DNA of 64,000 bases. Origin: Buddleja alternifolia. Taxonomy: Eukaryota > Streptophyta > Magnoliopsida > Lamiales > Scrophulariaceae. This document shows, piece by piece, positions 54,985 through 64,000 of this stretch. Within the stretch, counting starts at the first letter, position 1; each line of letters begins with the position of its first letter. A program made the position numbers and the translations under genes. Location: contig CM033403.1 in NCBI GenBank assembly GCA_019426215.1, positions 2,671,001 to 2,735,000 on the forward strand. The letters are read 5' to 3'. The notes under the pieces were generated by a model. That model saw nothing but the letters and a program-made list of their open reading frames with translations. It was not told where the DNA came from and did no database searches.

Positions 54985-56913
54985 AAATTTGGGTGATTCA
55001 TGATATTCAATGGATGTTTATGTGCTTTAATTGCATAAACATGTTTTTATGTATTGTATGTAAATGGGTAATTTATGTTATGCATGCAAGTCTGTGAAAT
55101 TGATTTTATGTTGAATTAGATTTATCGAGTAAAACGAAAATTGAATTAAATTCACAATTAGTGGGTGTGTTGGGCTTGGCCCAACATAATTACGGTTGTG
55201 CTATGCTGAGCACAAAACCACACGCGAACAGAGCCCAATGCATAAATATAGTGCTGGGCTGACCCCAGCGCACATGCGAATAGCGCTGGGCTTGGCCCAA
55301 CACATTATTTTAAGTGCTGGGCCGAGCACAGCTGTTATTTAAAATAAAATCTGGGTCGGGCTCAGCATAATTAATTATGTCAGGCTTGGCCCAGCGATTT
55401 AATTGGGTTACCCAATTGTGAAATAATTAATTATGTGGGTTTGACCCAATTAAAGTTTGACCAAACTATTTATCAATTGCAAAATTCCTAATTAAATTAT
55501 TATTTTTGTTTCAACTTCTAAATTGGATTTAGTGAATAATTTAAATTGGATTTAAGTTTTTCAATATTTAAATTGGATTTAAGGAATTATTTAATTGGAC
55601 TTAAATATTTCAAATTACATTAGATTTATTAGATGATTTAAATTAGATTTAAATTCTTTTTAAAATATGTTGGTATATATAAATTTGATTTAAATACCAA
55701 CTAGTTTATTTTACATGTTTTTGCTATGTGTTTAGATTAGATTACCCATATGACTTTATTTGATATAGTCACACTTTAATTTGATTAAAGTAGTAAAAAC
55801 TAAATTAGATTTATTTTTGACATGATTAAATTAGATTTAATCAATCATTAAATTAGATTTAATGTATTAATTATATTTAATGTTTAAATCACATAAGTGT
55901 TTAATTGTTTTACGTGCTCCTTATTTATGTGATGGTGACACCGTGTATGAACTTAGGGTTTATCTTAGATGTCTTATCTGGGTTGTATTGGGCTGGAGTT
56001 TGAGCCCCCCCAATTTGTACCTTCAATTTCATAGAATTTTTGTATAAGTTATTTCCTATGTAATTGTTTATAGATAGGTCCAATTGGTGGTTCATGGTGG
56101 CACGAGAAGAAGATTAGATCTTGTATAGGCGGAGACTCATGTAATAGATAGAACCCCTCCTCGATCACTCATTGGCTTGAGTTGATCCAGAATAGTCCAT
56201 ACATGTATGTTGTGTTAGAATTGCTAGGCTTATTCTTATGCATTTCCTTTATTACGCAATAAAGAAACTAATGTACAAAGTGAGACCAAACCAATTAACA
56301 TTTCAAATGTTATAATTCTCCCATTAGAATAATACTGAGTATGTAAAGGGGCATGGGATGTCCTAGCTCTCCATCAAGCTTTAGAAGATGAGTTCACTTG
56401 TAATGCATGGCGACGTCCCGGAATAAGGGGGTCATGCATCAAGACGTGGTACTCTATCTTCTCTAGTGCATTTGATGCCTTCATGTCGAATTTTTTTGCC
56501 CAATATATCGAAAAAGGTTGCAAGGCGGGATTACATTGTTAGACTGGAAGGAGTTGATGGGAAAATGACTCAGATGGATCACCACCTATATATCGAATAA
56601 GGTTGTGGTTCAGTGATCCATGAGCCAAAGGAGATTGAATCATCGATTAGATAGATTGATGTAAGACACCACCTCAAAGATCTAACAAGCCATTTATCAA
56701 AAAAGGTTGCAACCTATTTAGATCATTGAGGAACTCAATCACTCATTATAAAACCCATCCAATGAGGTTTCCGATTATTGCAGTGGGGGTGCAATGTTTT
56801 GAGAAAAATAGTGGGAGTCAAGTAAATATTGAAATCCTTGATATTACTTGAAAGTATATAATAACACATCTGATTGTAAATATAGGTATTTTTTGCAGTT
56901 TATTTCCTACACA
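54985..56913 (+). other. Copia leader with GGGCTTGGCCCA hairpins
   Basis: This 1.9-kb leader has no gene. TGTTGGGCTTGGCCCAACA occurs at 55,168-55,186, GCGCTGGGCTTGGCCCAA near 55,284-55,301, and related forms at about 55,245, 55,315 and 55,383. AT-rich 'aattggattta' repeats follow at 55,490-55,880. The end just before gag has the phrase 'gcagtgggggtgcaatg'. Confidence 0.75.
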
Positions 56914-57720
56914 ATGTCTAACCCTTTGAAAGTATTGCTTGAGAAAAATGTCCTCACTGGACCAAACTACTATGATTGGATCAAGGCGCTAAGGGTAGAA
57001 CTCAAGGAAAAATCACTTGAGTATATTTTGGAGCAAGATCATCCATCTAGACCGGGGTTAATGAAGGAAAGTCTACTCTGAAACATATATGAGATGGATC
57101 TTTGATGCTCGGAAGGTCAATGACTGCATGTTGCATTCCATGAGCAACGAACTGAGACGTATACATTTTGATATGGAAACTCCTAAGTCAATGATGCTAC
57201 ACCTGGAGGAAATATTTGGGGAACATGGAAAGGCAGTTCGATGCTATTTATCAAAAGAGCTTTTCCAAACTAGAATGAGAGAAGATGATGAAGTTGCCCA
57301 TCATGTTATGAACATGATGTCCATGATAGGAAGACTTCGGTCTCTGGGTTGCTACATGGATTCTTGTCTGGAAGTAGATCTCTATTGCCAATCTCTCCCT
57401 ATATCCTTCTCTACTTTTGTCACTAACTTTGAGCTTGCTGACATAAGAGGATCCTTAATGGATCTCAAGGACAAGTTTGTTTATATGCATACCCAATTGA
57501 GAAAGGAATGGGATGATGTAGCACCACCTCCAATTAGGCTACTTGGAGTAAGGATTGCTTCTAAAGACTATGAGCAAAGGTCTAAATGCTCAAGAGTTGA
57601 AAAGACTTGTCTCCACTGTACGAAAGTGGATGAATGGAAGTATGACTGTCCTAAGCCAACGGTTGAAAGCAAATCGGGTCTAGAACTTTATGTTTTTGAA
57701 ATGAATTATTCTATGATGAT
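56914..57720 (+). pseudogene. Copia gag
   Basis: The frame starts with an ATG at 56,914; LTGPNYYDWIKALRVEL is the standard Copia gag start. A stop and frame change near 57,080 is followed by a long frame with CMLHSMSNEL, MMLHLEEIFGE and the usual gag helices. The zinc knuckle near 57,606-57,650 reads CLHCTKVDEWKYDC, where the Gly-His of the family's CX2CX4HX4C motif is Asp-Glu, so metal binding is probably lost. Gag forms the particle shell. Confidence 0.85.
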
Positions 57721-58860
57721 ATTTTGTACTTCATGGATTCTAGCTTCTGGAGCTAGTGCTCATATTTGTGTTTTGAACCAGGATCTGAAAGAAAGTAGAA
57801 AGCTGGATGACAAAGAAGTGATGATCAATGTTGGAAGCAGACACAGCTTGGCTGTGACGCACATTGGAATTACTTCTATTACATTAGTTTCTGGATATCA
57901 AATGATTTTAGATGATTGCTTTTTTTTGCTCAATGGGCTCAAGAATATTATTTCTATTCCTGTATTGGTCAAGAAAGGATATTTGTTTTCTTTTAAACAT
58001 AATTCTTGTGATTTTTATTTTGGAAATAAGTGTGTTGGCTCTGCATCTTTAATTAATGGTTTATACCATTTGAATGTCCGAAATCAATGTATGGTTAATA
58101 CTATGACTAGAAAACATAGTATAAATGAAATAAACCAAAAACTCATATAGCACCTAAGACTGGGACATGCCGGTGAATTTAAGATTCATGAGTTGGAAAA
58201 ACGTGGACTTATTGGTCCACTTGGGTCTCATCCATATCCTACTTGTGAATCTTGTCTTAAAGGTAAAATGACTAGGTCACCATTCACAGAGCATTCTGAA
58301 AGGGAAAATGAAGTTTTAGGGTTAATTCACACTGACGTATGTGGGCGGCCCTTGGAGGTTTTCAGTACTTCATAACCTTCACAGATGACCACTCTAAATA
58401 TGGTCTAGTTTATCCGATGAAATATAAGTCGGAAGCACTTGAATGGTTTGAAATTTAAAGCTTTAAATGAAAAACAAACTGGGCATAGTATTAAGGCATT
58501 TTGATCTGATCGAGGTGGAGAATACAAGAGTGCCGAGTTTGATGAGTTCTTAAAAGAACAAGGCACAGTATTACAACTCACTCCTCCAGTAACTCCACAA
58601 TTAAATGGTAGCAAAAAGACAGAATCGTACACTTTTAGACGTGATACGTTCTATGCTTAGCTACACTGACCTACCCATTTCTCTGTGGGGACATGCTTTG
58701 CTTACATCTGCGTATATTCTAAATAAATGTCCCTTAAAATCTGTTCCCACTACACCATATGATATTTGGTGTGGCAAGAAGCCTAGTTTCAAGTACATAA
58801 GAATATGGGGTACCCCGCATATATAAAGAAGACTAAGATAGAGAAACTAGAGGATAGATC
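57721..58860 (+). pseudogene. Copia protease and integrase
   Basis: The protease site reads SWILASGASAHI (57,735 region); the catalytic Asp of the family's DSG is Ala. After a TAG at 58,148-58,150 the pre-integrase domain follows (HLRLGHAGE, CESCLKGKMTRSPF), then the integrase core with HTDVCG and TDDHSKYGLVYP. Frame changes occur near 58,375 and 58,450, and a TGA at 58,508-58,510. The catalytic Glu region reads NGSKK...VAKRQNRTLLD, with Lys where NGVAERxNR has Glu. The segment ends in WGTPHI after GKKPSFKYIRI. Confidence 0.83.
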
Positions 58861-59284
58861 CTTGAAAGAACGTTTTGTCAGTTTTCCCATGGATTCGGTG
58901 GATACCTCTTTTACTTGCAAAATAATCATAGGATCATCGTGGCCTTGCAAGCCTACTTTCTTGAGGAAGAATTCATTAGAGAAAGTAGTGCAGGTAGCAA
59001 GATTATTCTGTAAGAACAAGACGACGCCCCTTCGGAGACATTAGTTCAAGAATCACAAATTGAACTCAAAATGACACAACCGTCGCAGCGACGATCTAGA
59101 AGAGTATCTCAGCTGCCTGAGAGATATGTTTATCTGTACGATACATAGTATTATTTGTATGCTGTTGAAGGGAGCCATGGAGATGATCCCTTTGACTATG
59201 ATGAAGCAGGGACAGATATAGATTCCTCGAGATGTCTTGATGCTATGAAAGCAGAGATAGAGTCGATGTATTCGAACCAAGTCT

Positions 59285-60744
59285 AGACTCTTACTGATAT
59301 ACCAAATGGTGTAAGGCCCATTGAATGCAAATAGATTTATAAGAGAAAGATTGGACCGGATGGAAAGGTGGATACCTATAAGGTCAGGCTAGTAGCGAAA
59401 GATTATAGCCAAAAAGAGGGCATTGACTATGAGGAAACCTTTTCGCCAGTAGCCATGATTAAATCTTTTAGAATTCTGTTAGCTATAGTTGTGAACTTGG
59501 ATTAGGAAATCTGACAAATGGATGTGAAGATCGCATTTCTAAATGGATACCTCGAGGAGGAAATTTATATGCAACAACCCAGGGGTTTCATATTGGAAGC
59601 AAATTCTCACAACGTTTGAAAACTCAATAGATCCATTTATTGACTAAAATAAGCCTCTCGTAGCTGGAATATCCAGTTCGATGAAGAAGCAAGAAAATAT
59701 GGCTTCATCAAGAATGAAGACGAACCATGTGTCTACAAAAGGGTCAGTGGGAGCATGTTGACATTCTTGGTTCTATATGTAGATGATATACTACTTACAG
59801 GGAATGACATAGGCTTATTGACGTTGGTCAAGACATGTCTCTCAAGCATGTTCTCCATGAAAGACTTGGGAGAAGCTACCTACATTTTGGGAATTCACTT
59901 ATATAGAGATAAAGCGAATAAAATTATAGGACTCTCCCAAGTGCTCTACCTAGAGAAAGTCCTCAAGAAATATGAAATGCATAATTCAAAGGGAGGACTT
60001 TTGCCCATGAGACATGGTATTCATCTCTCCAAATCTATGAGTCCTAAGACGAACAAGAATAGAATGAAAATGAAGAATATACCCTATGCATCAGCAGTAG
60101 GGAATCTCATGTACGCGATGTTGTCCACAAGACCGAATCTGGCATATGCGATGAGCATGGTTAGTAGGTTTCAAACAAACCCGGGAGAGAAACACTGGAC
60201 AACAGTGAAGTGTATCTTGAAATACTTAAGAAGAACTACAAATATGCTTTTGATATATGGGAATGGAGACTTGAAGGTGGATGGTTCCACTGGTGCAGAT
60301 TTTTAATATGATCCAGATGACCTTAAATCCACCTCTGGGTACATATTCACGCTCAATGATGGAGCAGTGTCTTGAAAATGTTCCAAGCAAAGTACAACTA
60401 CTGATTCCACAACCGAGGCAGAATATGTGGCTACTTCTGAGACAGCTAAAGAAACTGTTTAGGTGAGAAAGTTCATAACTGAACTTCAAGTGGTTCCTAG
60501 AGTGGAAATGCTATTTCCACTACGGTGTGACAACAATGGAGCAATAGCGCAAGCTAAAGAACCAAGGTCTCACAACAAATCTAAACACGTGGTGAGAAAA
60601 TATCATAATATGAGAAATCGTTGGAAGAGCATGCAGAAAATGGCCTCAGCGGAGAACGTAGCTAACCCACTCACCAAGCCATTATCACAGGCGGTGCTAG
60701 ATAAGCATCTTGAGAAGATGGGCATCAAATACCATAGAGATTGA
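59285..60744 (+). pseudogene. Copia reverse transcriptase and RNase H
   Basis: RT blocks run in order: YKVRLVAKDYSQKEGIDYEETFSPVA near 59,385, MDVKIAFLNGYLEEEIYMQQPRGF near 59,520 and the catalytic YVDDILLTG at about 59,775, which is intact in a 183-residue frame. RNase H follows (STSGYIFTLNDGAVS, STTEAEYVA, CDNNGAIAQA, NPLTKPLSQ) to the end at 60,744. Stops: TAG near 59,505 and 59,325, TGA near 59,514 and 59,640, TAA near 59,652, TAA near 60,304, TGA near 60,375 and TAG near 60,461; several fall at conserved Trp positions. Confidence 0.9.
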
Positions 60745-60765
60745 CTTTGAGTGCAAGTGGGAGAT

Positions 60766-62496
60766 TGTTAGGTGTATGCCCTCAATGCCAATGAGGAATT
60801 AGATTTAGTAGGGCATTGATAAGTTATTTTGTACAAACGTTTATATTTCGATTTATAGAATAAATCTTTTAATTTTGTTTATGTAAATCTAAATGGCATT
60901 TAAGTGTGTAGAACAAATAATCCTTGAGATTTAAAGATAGACTTTCCATCTCTTATATGGATAAGAGGAGACACTGGAAGAGTCAAGTACTTAATCTCTT
61001 AGGCACTATAAGATTCAAGTACTTACTCTCTTAATGATGGTTCGCGAGTTAAAGAATTTTAATTGGGCATTAAAATTCAACTCGTATGACACCTGCTTTG
61101 ACAAGGAGTGCCAGTCAAAAACTGATTAGATAGCGTGACCTGGTGTCATAAATATAGTCAATGGAATTAACATATTTGAACTCGACTCGCATTAATCGGA
61201 TCACATTGGTATTTACTCTTTGGCAGTCAATGATTGGAATTAAGATTGCGATAGTATGTGTGGACTTTAGACCTGAGGAGTTATTTACAATGTGCTTGTA
61301 GTATTGGATATGTTACCAGAGTAGTTAGACCCGTATCTCCTGATAGGTGGGGTCAACCTCAAAGTATGATTCATATGGTGCATTCGATTTTGTAAGATAA
61401 CTGCCAATATGGGATTCACCATCTCGATGGTAAATGAGTATGTGACCTGTACGATCATAAGTAATTGAAATTATAAGTCTTTGGCCAAAGCGTATAAACT
61501 AACTAGTGATGGTCACTGAGGATAGTTTGGTAATTTCTCATTATTATGATTACTAAGTACATCGTCAAGTTCTATGAGTTTGACATACCATGTCTCTTAC
61601 ATGATCGGGTCATGTCGGTGAAGAGTTTATACGCATACAGTAATCATAATCAAGGTTCGTGATGACATATTCATCTCGTATTCAATTGGGCTACGATTTA
61701 GTTCTGTGGTGCTGGCTAGGTGACAACCTTATCCTTTGGTATCCTCCCATTGCCAATTGAATTGAGCTTATAGAGTCGCGCTATGTGAAGAAATGGAATT
61801 ATTTTCTATGCTAAGGGTATTTTGGTAATTTCACATTAGATGTGAATGACTAACAAAATGGATGACATGGTTTAATTAAAGATATTTAATTAGATTAAGT
61901 TAATTAATTAAGTCATTAAATTCATAAGTTAAATTAATTGGAATTAATTTATAAGTTGAATTAAATTAATTTGATTAAGTTTAATTGGATTAAAGTAATT
62001 AATTAAAAATCAAATTGGATTTAGACTTGGATTTAATTAATTACACATGGACTAAAATGGAACAAAGCCCAGAAGCCCATTCCTAAAAGGCCTAGCGGCC
62101 GCCCCCTCTTATGTGGACTAGGGGTTTTGCTTAATTTGGTATAAGTTGTTAGTCAGTGATAGAATTCCACACAAGTCATTAGTCTGAATCTGACTTTTAG
62201 ACAAACAAACCTATAGCAATAGAGAAGACAAAAATTCCCTCTCTCTCTCCTAACTAGCCGCCGCCGCCATTATTTCCATGGAGGAGTCGGAGCTTTCTTG
62301 GAGATTTTTCTTCCGCGTGTAAATCTAGAGACAGGAGTCTGGGGCTGTTGCAGATTAATTAAATTTTTGTCATCAAGAAGTAATTCAATTATCCTCTTTC
62401 ATAATTTTCTTGTTGCGAATTAATATCATGAAACCCCAGATTCAATTTCTGGAGTGATTCGAATGAAATTTTTATCCGCTAGATCCAATCACAACA
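60766..62496 (+). repeat. 3' LTR of the plus-strand Copia
   Basis: The LTR is 1,731 bases and uninterrupted. It is the best intact example of this family in the window and served as reference for the other copies. Confidence 0.93.
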
Positions 62497-62757
62497 GTGA
62501 CAATGTTAAAATTGTCACTAGATATACATAATGAGTGACAACTTTTTAGTTTGCCACAATAAAGATTTTTAGTGACAAGAGTTTCTTTAAAGTTGTTACT
62601 ATTGACAATTAGTAACACGTATAGTGTCAACACAAATAGAGTGACAACTATGATTGTTTTCACTAAGTTGTCACAAGAGGTGTGTCACTAATTGTCAATA
62701 GTTACAACAATTTCCTTGTCACTAGTTATCAAAAGTCACAACTTCTACAAAAATCTT
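62497..62757. repeat. Foldback sequence rich in 'gtgacaa' words
   Basis: The stretch 62,588-62,632 and the reverse complement of 62,688-62,735 match (GTTGTTACTATTGACAATTAGTAACAC type). GTGACAA and TTGTCAC words recur throughout. A small non-autonomous element is likely; its ends are not clear. Confidence 0.6.
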
Positions 62758-63683
62758 TGTTGGTGTTTATGCCCTCAGATGCCACAAGAGGATAGATTGT
62801 ATAATGCATAGTATTGATAATTAAACTTCTTTTTAATCAATAAAGGCATTTCTATTGTTTTACTTATTGACATCTATAAGTTATTAAACAATAAATAGTC
62901 CATGAGGTAAAAGGCAAAACTTCTACTTCTTATTGGTTAAGAAGAAAAACAATAGAAGCGTTCGGTACTTATTCATTAAAACACGTTTGCAAGTGGTAGA
63001 GAGTTTCGAGTGGACATTGAAACTGGATAAGAGTTGTATGCCATAGACTTTGACATGGAAGTGTTAGTCTGACACAATGGAGACAGTGAAAGTTGTATGT
63101 CATAGACACATCAGCGAAGCTGGTGAGTTCGAACACAACTCGCATCGATTCTATCACATGGGTGTTCATTCTATAATAGTCAATGATAGAACTGATTAGT
63201 TGTGATAGGTGTACGTGAACCTTAGACCTGAGAAATCATGTTGAAGATGCACTTGTGATATCGATTCCATCACTAAAGTAGTTACATCCAATTCACCCGT
63301 CGGTGGGATCGAACTCGAAATGTAACTTGATAGGCAAGTGGTAGTCTTAACTGATTTCAAGATGGAATTTGTTCTCTCATAAGTGAATGAGTATATATCC
63401 TATGCAATCATAAGTGAGTGAGGTCAAAAGTCTTTGGCCAAAGCATTATAAGCCTTTTTTGTTTGACATAAGAGTAAACTCAGTGACCTTGACTCATTAT
63501 GATTCAAGCATATCGTGAAGTCCTGTGAGGTTGACTGAACCATGACTCTCACTTGACTGAGATATTAGAATAAAAAGGTTTATACTTACACAGTATTCAC
63601 AATGAAAAAGGTTTGAGAATGATCCATTCTTTTGATCTCATTTGAATTTCGATGGGGGGTCACGTGACTTGTTAGGTGTTACC
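62758..63683 (+). repeat. Copia LTR, same broad family, interrupted
   Basis: It starts TGTTGGTGTTTATGCCCTC and follows the family pattern (the 'cacatgggtgttcattct' and 'acctgagaaatcatgttg' blocks) until it is cut by another LTR start at 63,684. Confidence 0.75.
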
Positions 63684-64000
63684 TGTTAGGTATATACCCT
63701 AGATGCCAATGAGGACAAATAGTTAGATTAAGGTATCTTATTATGTTGTACAAACTATTAAAATGATATTAATAAAGGCATCTGTATTTTGTTCATATAA
63801 ATCTTTATGGCATCTAAATAAGTATTGAACATATAGTCCATGTGAATAAAGGTTTGACTCTTTGCCCTTTATGGAATAAAGACGTGGCATGGGAAGAGTC
63901 TTACACCTTATCACTTAAAAGGGTTCGCAAATCAAAGAATTTTAATTGGGCATTAAGATTCGACTTGTATGACACATGCTCTGACGATGAGTGCCAGTCG
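63684..64000 (+). repeat. Copia LTR start at window end
   Basis: It starts TGTTAGGTATATACCCTAGATGCC and runs into the window end with the GACACATGCTCTGACGATGAGTGCCAGTC block. It lies inside the preceding LTR. Confidence 0.8.

Larger units (their letters stand above)
52147..62496 (+). mobile_element. Copia element on plus strand, with nested LTR piece
   Basis: The 5' LTR (52,147-54,970, enlarged by an inverted LTR piece) and 3' LTR (60,766-62,496) both start TGTTAGGTGTA and end ATCACAACA. The primer site TGGCATCAGAGCC (54,972-54,984) and a polypurine tract AAGTGGGAGAT (60,755-60,765) are in place. The internal 5.8 kb carries a leader and a gag-pol in the Copia order (protease, integrase, RT, RNase H). 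Flanking 5 bases are GATAC and GTGAC, so no clear target copy remains. All domains have stops, frameshifts or lost residues. Confidence 0.93.

Overview
This window is nuclear DNA from a flowering plant, almost certainly a eudicot. It holds plant-type Copia and Ty3/gypsy (Tat) retrotransposons, an integrated plant pararetrovirus, LINE scraps, MITE-like foldbacks and one plant-type small-molecule O-methyltransferase gene with a GT-AG intron at the usual place for that family. The O-methyltransferase would fit an asterid, but that is only an impression. Nothing bacterial, viral-free-living or organellar is seen.

Layout: 1-640 is the 3' end of a decayed Copia element. About 2.33-10.85 kb (minus strand) is a near genome-length endogenous pararetrovirus (Caulimoviridae): ORF1, a coiled-coil ORF2, a movement-coat-protease-RT-RNase H polyprotein broken into pieces, a viroplasmin/transactivator-like ORF, then promoter and tRNA-Met primer site. 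12,239-22,656 is a complete 10.4-kb Tat-lineage gypsy element with two 0.54-kb LTRs, an ATATA target duplication, a gag-pol with an apparent intron inside the second RNase H domain, and a spliced antisense gene. 22.7-31 kb is a mosaic of foldback and LINE pieces and nested LTRs, including a SIRE-like LTR that suffered a duplication-inversion-duplication. 31,080-39,864 is a complete, minus-strand Copia element with a TTGAG duplication. 40.0-41.56 kb is the 3' end and LTR of another Copia.

41.57-44.6 kb is the only host-gene neighbourhood: a duplicated 5' scrap of an O-methyltransferase, a near-palindromic MITE, and an O-methyltransferase locus that is intact in outline but carries a deletion plus frameshift. 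44.9-48.5 kb is satellite-like DNA: 175-bp repeats on both sides of oppositely oriented short ACGT-rich repeats. 49.9-50.4 kb is a 120-bp tandem array with a dimeric higher-order pattern, followed by a MITE. 52,147-62,496 is another Copia element (plus strand) whose 5' LTR carries an inverted LTR piece. The last 1.2 kb holds two further LTRs of the same family, one interrupting the other.

How it works together: no intact autonomous gene set was found. Every coding element has premature stops, frameshifts or lost catalytic residues, and many stops are of the kind expected from deamination of methylated cytosine. The window reads as a silenced repeat nest around one decayed metabolic gene. The most unusual items are the badnavirus-like polyprotein combined with a viroplasmin ORF, the seamless intron in the gypsy element, the shared hairpin motif in the leaders of two Copia elements, the palindrome cluster in one LTR, and the 175-bp/short-repeat composite.
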